DNA of 64,000 bases from Lantana camara (lineage: Eukaryota > Streptophyta > Magnoliopsida > Lamiales > Verbenaceae), in NCBI GenBank assembly GCA_037501455.1, contig CM074864.1:28762001-28826000 (forward strand), read 5' to 3'. Within the stretch, counting starts at the first letter, position 1; each line of letters starts with the position of its first letter. Under the pieces are notes generated by a model. It was not told the DNA's origin. It made no database searches and worked only from the letters and a program-made list of their open reading frames with translations. The translations under genes were made by a program, and so were the position numbers. Below are positions 44,301-57,700 of this stretch, piece after piece.

Positions 44301-47255
44301 ATGGCTCGCGATAGACATCATCATGATCGTTCTCCTAGACATCGACATCGTCGTTATCATCGCCGGGAGAGATCACCACCTCCTCCTCCACCTCTTCAGG
44401 CTCAGCCACAGGATTTTATGAACGCAGTGGTGGGTCTTATTGATAAGAGAGTTCGGGATTATGTTCCTCCACCACCGGCAGTTCCACCACCACAGCCAGG
44501 GGCACAGATTTCAGCTATTTTTATGGAGTTCCAGAACCAGCATCCTCCCAAGTTTTACAAAGGGAATGATATCCAGGCCGAGCAGTGGCTAAGGGAGATT
44601 GAGAGAGTTTGGGAGCTCATTCCTTGTGTGTCCCAGGAGAAGGCCCGTTGTACTATTTCTTTGATCCAGGGTGAGGCCTATTCATGGTGGGAGAGTGCCC
44701 GGATTGTGTTAGAGGCTGCAGGCGAGGAAGTGAACTGGGAAGTGTTTGTCAAAGAGTTCAGAAACAAGTTCATTCCTCCATCTTCTCGCACTAGAAGATT
44801 GAAGGAATTTACAAAGCTTAAGCACGGAAGTAGGTCGGTCTCAGAGTATATCGCCGAGTTTGAGAGATTGTCCCGCTATGCTCCTAATATAGCGAGTGAT
44901 GATTTCCATAAGGCGATACAGTTTGTTCAAGGCCTTAGACCGGATATTCAGGCAGCGATTGAGGCGGTCAACACGAGCACATGGGTGAAGGCTACCAAGA
45001 AGGCCTTGTTAGTTGAGGATTCAGTGAATGTGAGGCGGTCTACTTACCGTTCAGGCTCAGGTTCGGGTTCAGGCTCCGGATCGGGATTTAGAGGTTCTGG
45101 ATCGGGTTTCAGAGATGCCAGATCAGGGTATAAGGGTTCAGGTTTGGGTTCTGCTTCAGGCAAGAGGCCGATGGTTTATTCTTCTCCACCACCAGCTCCA
45201 CAGGGCCCAGGGAAGAAGCCCCGACCAGCACGACCAGTGATTCGAGCTCCAGTTGCTCCAGCTTTGCCACCACCACCCGGGAGGCCTGCTTGTACCTTCT
45301 GTGGACAGAGGACACACGTCTATGATAACTGCAGGAGGCGTTTAGGTTTATGCTTGCTTTGTGGGAGTGATGAGCATATGGTAGACGGATGTCCAGACCG
45401 CAGGATGCCACCACCAGGAGCACCGAGACCACTGATCAGGGCTCGTGCTTATGCTTTAGAGGGTGAGCAACAGGATATTGATATTGATCCAGCCGCGGTA
45501 GTTGAAGGTACCATTTGCATACATGACACGAACATTCATACCTTGTTTGATCCGGGAGCTACTCACTCCTTTCTTTCGAGTGTTATATTTGTTTCTTTGC
45601 CTTTGCCTGTTACTCGCTCTTCTGCATGTTATGTGGTTAGTACTCCGTTTGGTGGTAGTTTAGAATCTGATCGGGTGTTCAGAGAGGTTCCGGTGAGTAT
45701 CGAGGGCCGAGTTTTCTTGTCAGACTTCATTGAGCTGCCGATGACTTGCTATGGATCCATTTTGGGCATGGATTGGTTGTATAGACATTCTGCCACAGTT
45801 GATTGCAGGGCGAAGAAGGTTCAGTTGGGATCAGATTTGGTAGTAGGTTGGAGTTCCAAGACTGTGCCTCTACTTTCTTTCTCGGAAGCTCATAAGTTGG
45901 TTCGAGAGGGAGCCACGGGTTTCATTGCTTATATTTTCAACAAACCCAAGGATCAAAGTAAGTTAGAAGAAACAGAAGTAGTGAAGGAGTTTCCCGAGGT
46001 CTTTCCTGAGGAATTGGATTCGTTACCTCCAGAACGGGAAATTGAGTTTGTGATCGACTTGTACCCTAATGCAGAGCCGTACTCCAAGACTCCGTATCGC
46101 ATGGCTCCGTCCGAGTTGAAAGAGTTGAAGACTCAATTTGATGCGTTGTTGGAGATTGGGTACATTAGACCGAGTTCTTCTCCCTGGGGTGCACCGGTTT
46201 TGTTCGTAAAGAAGAAGGACGGGACTTTGAGAATGTGCATAGATTATAGGGAGTTAAACCGGATGACAATCAAGAACAAGTATCCTCTTCCACATATCGA
46301 GGAGTTGTTTGATATACTTCAGGGATCAAAAGTTTACTCGAAGTTGGATTTGAGACAGGGGTACTACCAGCTGCGAATCCGAGCAGAGGATATTTCTAAG
46401 ACAGGATTTAACACTCGGTACGGGCATTATGAGTTCGTTGTGATGCCGTTTGGTTTGACTAATACCCCAGCAGCTTTTATGGATATGATGCACAGGATCT
46501 TCAGGCCTTTTCTGGATAAGTTCGTGGTCATCTTTATTGATGATATCCTAGTTTTCTCAAAGTCTGCCGAGGAGCAGGCAAGACACCTTCAGTTGGTATT
46601 GAGGACTTTGAAGGAGCATCAATTATTTGCCAAATTCAGTAAGTGTGAGTTTTGGATTGACAGGGTATCTTTCTTGGGTCACGTGATTTCAGGTAATGGT
46701 TTGGAAGTTGACCCTTCTAAGATTGAGTCAGTTTTGAAGTGGGAGAAACCTAGGAATGCCTCTGAGATCAGGAGTTTCTTGGGATTGGCAGGTTGTTACC
46801 GGAGGTTTGTTAAGGATTTCTCCAAGTTAGCAGCTCCTTTAACCCGGTTGACGAAGAAGAATGTGAAATTCGATTGGGATGAAGATTGTGAGAAGAGTTT
46901 CACTTTCTTGAAGGAAAAACTAGTTTCTGCTCCAGTGTTAGCCCTTCCGGAAGGTTCAGAAGGATATGCTGTTTATACGGATGCTTCTAAGGAAGGCTTG
47001 GGATGTGTGTTGACTCAGAAGGGTAAAGTAATCGCTTATGCATGCCGAAAGTTGAAAGAGCATGAAAAGAATTATCCTACACATGATCTTGAGCTCGCCG
47101 CCATAGTCTTTGCACTTGGAAAGAGGAGACGTTACTTGTACGGGGTGTCTTTCGAGATTTTCACCGACCACAAAAGCCTCCAGTATTTATTCACTCAGAA
47201 GGATTTGAATATGAGGCAATGGCGTTGGATGGAAAGGTTGGAAGATTATGATTGA
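44301..47255 (+). pseudogene. Gypsy-C gag, protease, reverse transcriptase and RNase H
   Basis: Open for 984 residues from an ATG after a 240-bp leader. An Arg/His-rich N-terminus is followed by the gag core ([44 protein letters not shown]) and a Ser-Gly repeat near 252-275. Two good knuckles lie at about 331-365 ([28 protein letters not shown]). The protease site is [10 protein letters not shown] with Asp 417, where Pro replaces the usual Ser/Thr. RT carries [23 protein letters not shown] and the catalytic FIDD at about 745-748. RNase H has Asp 894 (YTDASKEG) and [15 protein letters not shown] at 47253-47255 ends it at the RNase H/integrase boundary. Confidence 0.95.
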
Positions 47256-48872
47256 ACGATTAAGTAGCATCCCGGCAAAGCCAATGTGGTCGCCGATGCA
47301 CTTAGTAGGAAGGCTAGTGTGTCGAGCTTGGAAGTGGGTGATAGTAGTGGAATCGAGCCAATTGTCATTAAGGCTCGAATTTCTAATATTTCGGTCCAGC
47401 CCGATTTGAAGCACAGTTTATTTGAGGCTCAGAGTATGGATGTGGAAGTTCAGAAATTGGTAGCTAAGGCAAGAGCTGATCCGGAGTGTCCATTCGGGTT
47501 CGATGAAACCGGTCTTCTTCGTTTCAAGAACCGAGTGGTTGTACCCGAAGAGTTGAAACGGGTATTGCTCGAGGAAGCTCACAGATCGGCTTATTCTATC
47601 CACCCCAGAGGAAACAAGATGTATAAGGACTTAAGGCAATATTATTGGTGGCGTGGATTGAAGAAAGATGTGGCCGAGTTTGTGAAGCATTGTCTCACTT
47701 GTCAGAAAGTGAAAGCCGAGCATCAGAAACCGGGAGGTCTTCTTCAGCCGTTACCTATTCCTGAGTGGAAGTGGGAACAGGTGACGATGGATTTCGTGTC
47801 CGGATTACCTAACGTGAAAGGTGGATTCGATGGAATTTGGGTGATTGTGGACCGTTTGACGAAGTCTGCACATTTTCTGCCAGTTCGGGTGTCATATAAG
47901 ATTCGTAAGCTAGCCGAGCTTTATAACCGGGAGATTGTTAAACTTCATGGGATTCCGGTTAGTATAGTTTCAGACAGAGATCCACGGTTCACTTCGAAGT
48001 TGTGGCGTGAATTGCAAGAGGTTTTGGGTACCAAGCTCCAGTTTAGTACAACATTTCATCCTCAGACGGATGGTCAGTCCGAGAGATTATTAAGATATCT
48101 CGAGGATTTGCTTCGAGCTTGTTCTTTGGATTTTCAGTCTTCTTGGCATGATCAGCTACCTTTGATTGAGTTTGCGTACAACAATAGTTTTCAAGCTTCG
48201 ATTGGAATGGCACCGTATGAGCTACTTTATGGTCGGAAGTGTCGTTCTCCGTTGTTCTTTGACTTGGAAGAGTGGAAATGGACTAAGAAGGAAGTTGTTA
48301 AGAAAGGTGAGAAGTTAGAAAAACCTTCTAAGGCCGTTGAAACTATGATTGGGAAAGTCCAACTAATAAAACAACGGATGAAATCAGCTCAGGACCGACA
48401 GAAAAGCTACGCCGATCGACGTAGAAGGGATCTCGAGTTTGAAATTGGAGACCGGGTATTCTTGAAGGCGTCTCCACGTAAAGGATTTGCTCGGATTGGG
48501 AAAGGAGGTAAACTTAAACCTCGTTATTTTGGTCCTTATGAGATTTTGGAAAGAGTTGGAGAGGTTGCTTACAGATTGGACCTACCACCGAGCCTCACGG
48601 GGATTCATAATGTATTTCACGTGTCTCAGCTGAGAAAATACTACCCCGATGAAACCGAGATCATTCCCGTTGAAGAAGCGGAATTGGAACCAAATCTAAC
48701 CTTAGTTCAGAAACCGGTTAAGATATTGGATAAGAAGTTTCAGGAATTAAGAAACCGGAAGATTCCCATGGTTAAGGTTCTTTGGAGAAGTGACAAAACC
48801 GAAGAAGCCACGTGGGAAACTGAAGACAAGAGGAAACGGTTCCATCCAGAGTTGTTCCCTTCCGATCAGTGA
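47256..48872 (+). pseudogene. Gypsy-C integrase and chromodomain-like tail
   Basis: Same frame as the upstream gag-RT. After the TGA a TAG follows at 47265-47267, then the frame is open to a TGA at 48870-48872 (first Met at 47286, 528 residues). It has a zinc-binding H-H-C-C segment (HRSAYSIHP...HCLTCQK). The D,D-35-E core follows (VTMDFVSGL, SDRDPRFTS, QSERLLRYLED), then the GPYEILERVG and PPSLTGIHNVFHVSQL C-terminal region. The end, RKIPMVKVLWRSDKTEEATWETE, fits a chromovirus chromodomain. Without the two stops the domain order is complete; integrase cannot be made unless both are read through. Confidence 0.94.
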
Positions 48873-48890
48873 ATCTGGGGACCAGATTCT

Positions 48891-48906
48891 TTTAAGGAGG
48901 GAGGAT
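48891..48906 (+). other. Polypurine tract of Gypsy-C
   Basis: TTTAAGGAGGGAGGAT directly before the 3' LTR. Confidence 0.9.
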
Positions 48907-51482
48907 TGTAACGCCCCAGCTTTCGGCATTTCAGGTATGATCGACACGTGTGTGTTTGAGAGTTAGATTTTAATTTTTAATTGATCATTTCTTTAATTTT
49001 TCATTTCATTACATAATTTTATAAAATTATATTCTTGGTATTTTATTGAAAATCCATATCATATTATAATTATCTCATAAATTGAACGTGATTGCAATGT
49101 GAATTATTTTTCCCGAATGGGATTTAATTCTTTTATGGCCTTAATTGTTCATTTTCATGAATTTGGGATTAAATTGCATCGGACTTGAATGATCCATTAA
49201 TAGGGAAGTGGACTTCATTGCATGACTTATTAAATGGAAGGATTTAATTGCAAAATTGGCCATCCCTTCCCCTTTCATAGTAGCATCACGTACCAACACA
49301 TTTCTTTCTTCATACAAACATATCATATTTGCTCCATTTTCTTCCTTGCTTAACCGAGACCAACCCTAGCAAGATAAGAGGGAGATTTCATCATTCAAGC
49401 ATCATAATTGTGGGTTTTGTGGATATTGAGGCATCATTATCATCACTTCTTCATCCTAGCTTCCATTTCTTGTATTTGAGGTATTTATGGAGATTGGATG
49501 ATTTTCTTGAAAATATGTGATAGATAGGGCTTTGTTATATGTTGATTGAATTGTGTATTTGTTGTTGGGATTATGTTTGTGATCATTAAGCTTAAGTTTG
49601 CTGCATATATCTTGAGTTTTATGGACTTAGAGCATGAGTGAGTATGTGGGTTTGGATTGATGGATTATTGATGATCTAACATGGGAAATGAGTGTTTAAA
49701 TGAATTGTTATTGATTATATGTAAGCTAGTATGTTTATTGCATCAAATATATGCATTACATATTGGCTTGAAGCCATTTTTGTGTTTGGTTGTTGTTCCT
49801 CCATTGCTGCTCTGTTTCTGTTCTTCATTCAGCTGCTCACGTATTTTGGGAACGGCCCTTCCCAACCCCAGTTAAAACTGGAAAGGCCGTTCCCATGATT
49901 CTGAGTCAGCAAGGCTAGCGAGACTGGGAACGGCCGTTCCCATTTTGGCCTTTAAGCCGGAAGGGCCGTTCCCAGCTAAAACGTTTTCCCTTTTTAAAAA
50001 ACGCTGGCGCATTTCTGACGGGCCATGGGAACGGCCCTTCCCATTTTCAAAGGGAAGCCGGAACGGCCGTTCCCAGACTCCAGAAAGTGTTCAAAATTCA
50101 CTGCATAAAATTGCATTTTTAGCACCTTGATCCGACGGCTTCTTTGACCCCAAATTGCTATTATATGATTGTTTACATGTCGAAACGCGATATTTTCATG
50201 GTAAATTGTATTTTTCCCGTCATCTCGTTGCATTTCCGCCTTTCGTCATATTTAGTACATTTTGAGTCGTGGTTACGGACATTTGTCTTTCTTGCACAGA
50301 ACAGCTTCCAGGTGACGAGCAGCAGGCCCCGTGAGCTGTTTCCTTGGTTGTTTTTGGGTCGTTCAGGTGAGGTTTAATTTTAGATACATAGGACCCGTAC
50401 AACCCTATGTGAAGTTTTAAGCCAAAACCTATCTATATATTTATAGTTTTCAAATGAGATTGGTTTTCAAATGTTTTACCGAACTATTGAAGGGATTGAT
50501 TGATTGATTGATTATTTTGGCTAGTATTGTATTGCACTGTGGGCCCGAGGGTAGTGACTCGAGCCAACCGGGAAAGCATGGGCTGACGGGTAACTCGAGA
50601 GCTATCCTCACCAATTGGGATGACCCCTGAACCCCCTAGGAGATTAGGGGAGGAAGGAGTTCCGGGCTTAGGGATTCATGTAACCTCTGCCCAGATTTAT
50701 TGGACGGTGGGGCCTTGCAATCCCACCATCACCCGGAGGAAGAAGGCGTTATTGAACTTGCTAATTGTGCACAGTAATAAATTGCTTGATCACCTAATCA
50801 CCTAATAATTGATTGATTGATTGATTGTACACAGTCGGTGTAAGGTTGGAGAATTGCCCCACTCGCCACCGCCGGGCCACAATTGATTGTATTGAATTGA
50901 TTAAATTGCAATTGAAATAGTTGTAACCTCGGGCGATAGAATCTCTTATTTTACTAAATCGTTGTTTTTCCAAAAATTACTGCCCGAGATTATAACTTGC
51001 ATGTATGTGCGCTTATATTTATTTATACCCCTCGCTCAGTCCGTGTTGGACTGACACCTCGACTTTTCAGTTGTTTTCCATGGCGTGCTAGGCGGGAATT
51101 TAGAGTCTAGTTGTCTTTAAATTTGGGTCTAGCACACTTCATTCCCACATTTTGTTCATGTATAGCTACTTGGGATATTTTGTAGCATGCCTTGTTATTC
51201 AATTTTGGAGATGATATTGTATTGATAGTGTAATTGTTGGTACGTATTAGTCAATAAATAAATATGGTACCTATACGTATCGAATGAATGTTATTGCTTC
51301 CGCTTTTATTTACTCTGAACTGATTGTTTGGTTGGTTTTTAATTGAGGGTACCTGCCTAGCCTTGTATCGTTTTATTGTCTCCCGTTCGCTATGGCTTTG
51401 ATTCATGTATGGATTGTCCATTTCATATGTGGATTGGGGTTATAGTGCGGGGGATGTGGTGCCTAGCATTCCGGGTGCTACG
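48907..51482 (+). repeat. Gypsy-C 3' LTR (2576 bp)
   Basis: Starts TGTAACGCCCC; the last base is changed (GCTACG instead of GCTACA). It carries the palindrome cluster (49848-50074), box plus TATA (50412-50443), GGAG-loop hairpin (50633-50650) and CAGTCC hairpin (51037-51053). Confidence 0.94.
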
Positions 51483-51487
51483 TGCAA

Positions 51488-54400
51488 TGCTATAAGAAAT
51501 GAGAGTTTTCAAAACACTTTCATGAATGCTGTCACACGCGCACACATATGCTATGATTTGGTTCATATGATTTTCATAAAACGGGATAAGGGTAGGGAAC
51601 AACTTTGCAAGATATGAACCAACTTTATGAAAACATTGATGCCCGCAAGCTAGGCTTCTCCATCCTTACTCCCGAAAACATGACCATTAATAGGGTATCG
51701 GACTGAGATCAACAACACCCTAACACATATACACATGCACCATCCTCCACCAAGTTTCACTTCGGGGAGCGACCCCTAGGTGACCATTAACCATTCATTT
51801 GGGAATAGATTTGCGGTCCATTCCCGACAATCGTCCTGACTTAACCAAACCTCCTGATTAAAGTCGGTGTCCATCGCCTAGTGTGGTGGCCAGTATTAGT
51901 GATGTCCTCACCTCCCGAGCATTACCTCTACACGTAACCGTCGGGCCCATACCATTAACCATTGATTGCTTGCACCATTGATGACATCCAGAATAAATCC
52001 GAATGTATGAACCATTGAACATATGCATTGAACCATTGAACCATTGATGCATTACTTTGAAAACATGAACCATTGATGCATTACTTTGAAAACATGAACC
52101 ATTGATCTTGTACTTTGAAAACATGTGCCTTTGATCAATGAATATGGATAGGTCTAGGTTCGTTGGAGAATCATCCCTTATAAAGGGTATTCAAAACAAG
52201 AATGTAAAACACTAGGCTTAGAGTTTCAAAACGATTGAATCATTAAGTGAATCATTAAGTATTCATGGTTCCAGTTGAAATAGTTTAACCGCACCTATTA
52301 GTAACAGTAGGTAGGATAGATTATGCAGTGCCCTGGGGATCCCAGTGCTCAACCTTAACTCCTGTAAGTGTGTATTAAGGTGAGATTAAGAACTAAGACA
52401 CACTTCTATAACGATGCACATAAACATATCAAACAAGTACAGAACATGTAATGACAAGAGAGTAATACCATTTAAGGTATTAGAGAAGGATAACACACAA
52501 AGGAATCCTTAAAGTGAGTTATCATTAACTTGGGACTATGATCTTACTATAATCGATTAGGAATTAATCAAATTATGAATCCTAAACGTATACCTTAGGT
52601 TATGAAACAAGTCCTCAAAAGAAAACACATTTTGAAAAGATATTTTAGACCCCGGGTTTGGAAAACCTAGGTTCAAACGTCTAAGATCAAAGCTCAAGTT
52701 TTATTTCATTTTACTATTCAAAAGTACTATTCAAAATTACTATTCACGGATTACTATTCACAGGTTACTATTCACTTGTCGGGTCAAAGGGTCGGGTCAA
52801 ACCCTTACTACGCACACACGACACACAGGCACACACCATGCACGTACACACACACACGGCATGCACACATACACACACCCTAATTCAATTATGATCTTGA
52901 TTATAACCTATAGTTCAAGTTCGTATTATTATAAGCAAGTGTGATCTAGGTTAAAGGCATAACCTATGGTTAAGAAGTCTAATTAAAGCATAACATCAAG
53001 TTATAAAACACTATTCTATCTTAGGTTATAACATGTGACATTATTCAAGTGTATAACATATGATCAAGTATTATTGCATTAATCCATATCATATCATAAG
53101 CTCAAGTCATAACATATGAGTCATGTAACATTGTAACAATGTAATAACATATCATAGACATAAGTCATAGCATATCAAGACCATTAAACATGTAACATAT
53201 ATCGATTGAGACCATATAGTAACATGTAACAAGTTATGATATAATTAATCATAGGTTACAATTCCATTGACTAACATGCTTGAACATAATTAAAATATCA
53301 TAAACATGCATCAATAATCATCATATAACAGCTCCATAATATGATCATACCATATACTAAAGCAATTCATAACATTTCATAACATATACTAAACAATTAA
53401 ATCATAATTCACTACTAACAAACATATCATAGAAACTATATAATAAATGCATAAAATAAAATCCTATATGTCTTAGGGAAGACCCTAAGACCCAACCTAA
53501 ACATAATATAAACATACCATAACATAAAATATAAACTAAACTAAAACCTAACATATAAACCTACCATAAAATAAAACAACATCTAACCTAGCAAGGGGGT
53601 AAGCCTCACGGCAAGAGGGGGAGGAGGAAGGAGAGAAAGGGTGTCTTTAACACAACATTTAGCAAGGAAAATGAATGGCATGAGGGCTCTATTTATAGTT
53701 TTTGGGAAGCCCCTCACATTGGAAATAAAGTTAAGGTAAGGGTATGAGAGCAAAACTTGATGGCTTCTCTTGGAAGCTTTAGGAATCTTGAAGCTAAAAT
53801 GGGACTGCTGGGGGGTTATTTCGGTGTTTTCACTACCAAAACTCGAGGATAAGTGGCTGGAAGTTAACTCATTCCGTTGGCACAAAAATTAGCTTCGAAA
53901 CGCATATTCATACGTCGCATTCGGATTTACCGTTTAAAAGATACATTCATTTTAGTGAAAAAAAGTTTTGAGCCCGAAACTCAGCACGAGTGAAAAATGA
54001 CTTTCGAGAATGATTTTCAAGTCCGGATTGTTTCTAAAATTCAAGAAATAAATCGAGAAGCGTTTTGAATCCAATATCGACTATAAAACGTTTTACCGTT
54101 AGAAAGTTGAAAACATAGAATGAATAGTGAATTCTTACGTACATACGTACGCTTCAAAATTTCGAGCTGGGGTTTGAATCAAGGACTGTAAAACATCTCA
54201 AAAATCTTGAAATAACTCAAGTAGTGCAAATCCGAAGAGAAAACATTTTCCGAATGAAAACCGTTCGTAGTAGAAATAGTGAACTAGGGTTTTTTGTAAA
54301 CATTTTCAATAAACGATGTTCGGAATAGATTTTCAAGTCAAGAATGATTCAATAGACTCGTCTCGACTCAAGGATCGATTTGACTGTAAACTTGGGTAGG

Positions 54401-54769
54401 AAAAGATATCAGAATCAAAAGCTCATTTTTAGATGAATAGTAACTTTTGTCGGTAAGTTCCCAAAATGCCGTTATGGTTCAAGAAAGGTTTCCGGAGCTT
54501 GGCAAACAAGTTCAAGGGATAGGAAAACATGTGATATGAACCTCTAGGGTTCCATTGAAGCATTGGGTAATATAAGCTTGGGAAATGAATAGTAAACTGT
54601 ATCGAAGGTCAAGAATTCCCCCTTAAAACATGTCAGATCACATATGAGCACAAAATTCATGTAAGAATGCTATGCATGAAGGTTTATAAAGTTGGATCAC
54701 GGTCTATAAACGTTTTACCAATGCCCTTAACTTGCCGTTTTCTTCCAGGCCCTGTTTTGGGCTGTTACA
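51488..54769 (-). repeat. Gypsy-A LTR-c, right part
   Basis: Completes LTR-c to ...GGGCTGTTACA at 54769. It is the best uninterrupted reference for the sites hit in LTR-b by Copia-2, the small solo LTR and Gypsy-B. A three-unit minisatellite lies at about 52035-52126. Confidence 0.9.
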
Positions 54770-57700
54770 AAGCTAGGCGGGACCTAACCCTGTACAATAG
54801 AAAAGATGCAAAACATGACAGCGGAAGCAATGCAAAAGGCCAACTTTTAAATACTTTCATACATCAATAACAACTGCACGGGTTCAGCTACTCCAGGGAA
54901 CCTGTCCTATCTTGTCCCGAATAACTATACAACCTAACGGGTTTAACTGGTCCTAGAAACCTGTCCCGAATAGTCATACAACCAAAACGGGTTCATCTAT
55001 TCCAAGCACCTGTCCTAACCTGTCCCGAAATTTTATACATTCAAATCATACATGCAAACCCGTAGAAAGTAAATCTTATACAAATTTGCCAACATAATTC
55101 AAAACAAAATACTTAACAAACTGAAACCAACAGACACGGACTCAATAGACTCGACACACCGCCGCCTGCCACGAACTCCAACGACCTCAACCTGCAACTA
55201 AAAACAAATAGAAGGGGGAAAAAGAAACAACGAAAAGGGGTCAGTCCTAACGACTGATGAGGGGGCTAACACACTCACACGTACATATACATAAGCAGAG
55301 CATATTCAAAGTAAGAAGATTCAAGAACCGGGGCGTAGTTTTTGCATTCTAAACATTTTAACCCGTGATACTATATATAAGGAAAAAGGTTTAAGGCCGA
55401 AGGCCAAAATCAACCAATTTTAATAATTAAGAGTCCACTCCCGTTTCACGAATCAAGTTCATAATCAAAATCACACAACTCGGAGAGCACGAGTTTCAAA
55501 CCACCTAACTCCGCTCATAATCAAAATCGAAATCATAAATCATATGAAAGCATAATTCAAACATACATACCTCTACTCCGGGTGATGGAAGGGTGGTACC
55601 TACCCTAACCATAGATCTCATGTCAGGGTCGTGAGTTTCATGGCACTCACGCCCAAGGATTCCATCCCCCACTAGCCTCCTAGTGGGTTCCGGGTTGATC
55701 CTATAAGTTGGAGACCATGCTAGGGACTACCCGACGGCCCACACCGCCCGGGTCTCCTTCGCACGAATCTCCGGGGCCCAATTCAGAATTCATAGTTCAT
55801 AAATCATAAGTTCATAATTTTCGAAATTTCATAATTTTACGGACTCATATTCCAAAGTCCAAAGCTCGTTAGTTCGAAATCACACACACCAACCCTTTTT
55901 CAAAATAAATAAACGAAAATATTACTTACATATACATAAAAGCGTTTTTCAAACATTTCATAGCAAACAGGCCAATTCCCCAAAATATGTATCGAACACA
56001 TATCTAAATACATATATACATGCATAGGTCGCATGCGGGCTTAAAACTCATTTAGGGTCGTAGGTCATAATAACTAAAAGAAAGAAACATCACCTGGTAC
56101 CAAACAAAGCCGAAGACACAGCAAATGGTCCACCCCGGAACCTGCACGATCACAAGTCACCACCCCAGGTGCACCTGAACAACTGAACACACAAAACAAA
56201 GACTCAGACCCAGCAATATCCATAGAGTGACGCACGTCAATGCTCAAGAATGCACACTCACAAAACAACCAATTTAAATGCACGTATCACATTTCATACA
56301 AATTGCACGTATTACAAGCCCAAATAATTCATATAATAACATGCCACGAATTTCATTTAATTCACAAAGTCACAGGTTAAATTCTAACTAAGTCATAGAA
56401 TGTACAACCGAAGGATAAGTAGGTCATTTAACCATTCAAGATTTCATATAATTCATACAACACATAACCAATTCAATATTAAATTTCAATTTACGTGATT
56501 AAATCTTAATTGTATTGTTCCAAGTTTAGTTGTCTAAGGCATACTAATTCTCTTAATCGAAATTGTGGTTAGCATATTAATTTATCAATTGACAAGGTCT
56601 AATTAATTCAAATCATATAAATTTACATATTTAGGAAAATTACACAAACACCCCTTTATGAAATTCTGTCAACTTATCAAAACAATTCCTAACATGATCG
56701 AATAATAATAAAAGGAAAAGAACTTAAGCAATTAGTCATTTAGGCACTTGCAACGAGCATAGTTCAATTATATTTCAAAATCACAATTCGTCAAGGTATC
56801 AAATATGACAATTAAGGATGCATATCATCAAGATGAGTTCGATTATATTAGTTTGGAAAAATTACATAAACCTCCCTTCACAGTTAAGCAAGTAACATAA
56901 ATTCAACACCTCGGGTTTCAAATTACGAATTGAAATATCAATACATGTTATAATTCATTTGATACAAAATTTCATATATGTAGGAATACATATTGATCGA
57001 CAATTGAAGCATATCGTAATTAAATTGCATATAGAACAATTAAATCAAATATTTCCCAAATACACAGATAAATTTGTAGAAATTAAACCAATTGTTCGAT
57101 TGAAAAACGAAAAGTGGCGATGGACTCACCACGACGAGGCAAATAACTTGTCCAAAGGCCGCCGGAACGCCACCGTCGGAGCCGCCAAAACAGTAGCCGG
57201 CCGCCACCAGAACGTACCGAAAAATCACCCATGCAAGTACTCCTCGTGCTCGTTTCAATTCCTCAATCAATTTCTAAAAATTCCAAGCCAATCAGATCTA
57301 ACAATACGAAACCCAAAATCTTCAAATCCAAATTACTTCCAAATGGGTGAATGAAAATTGAATCCGTAAAAGGCGTTGTCTTACCCATGACGAGGCCTTC
57401 GAAATGCCTATGGTGTTCGCCGAAGAAGATCACCGGACTGTTGACCCATGTTGAACCACCACCCACCGCCGTTTGAACCACTGTCTACGACCATTTTCTG
57501 TTCAATCCGAGATCACCATCGTGCTCAGGAGGTCGAAAAAGGTAGGGAACCGCCTAGAACCGTCCAAAAAAGTCACCGGAGGGTGGCATTTTGCGCTGCT
57601 ACAGTAACACGTGCTACCGTCGCAGCTCCTCCGGCCGCGCCACCTACCCAGAATTGATCGCCGGAGAGAGACCTTTCATACCCCGGGGTGCGTGTCGAAC

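Larger units (their letters stand above)
41469..51482 (+). mobile_element. Gypsy-C: nearly complete gypsy chromovirus
   Basis: Two LTRs (41469-44038 and 48907-51482), primer site, gag-pol and polypurine tract, plus-oriented in LTR-c, with TGCAA on both sides. All polyprotein domains are present in one frame with only two stop codons. The LTRs differ by a few percent by eye, so it is older than Gypsy-B. The polyprotein order (gag, protease, RT, RNase H, integrase, chromodomain-like tail) and long LTRs fit the Tekay/Del group. Confidence 0.95.
3105..54769 (-). mobile_element. Gypsy-A: tandem LTR-internal-LTR-internal-LTR array with nested insertions
   Basis: Three copies of one LTR (a: 3105-7080; b: 10119-37791, interrupted; c: 40830-54769, interrupted) alternate with two copies of one ~3.04-kb internal region (7081-10118 and 37792-40829), all minus-oriented. 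The bases before the first LTR (3100-3104) and after the last LTR (54770-54774) are both AAGCT, so the array behaves as one insertion in the host LTR. Both internal copies share the same coding deletions and the same gag stop, showing that they are duplicates. The remnants are gypsy type. The array contains Copia-2, two solo LTRs, Gypsy-B and Gypsy-C. Confidence 0.88.

Noticed and set aside
44301..48872. Possible endogenous virus rather than a retrotransposon
   Set aside because: The domain order and LTR features are those of a Ty3/gypsy chromovirus, with no envelope-like frame between integrase and the 3' LTR.
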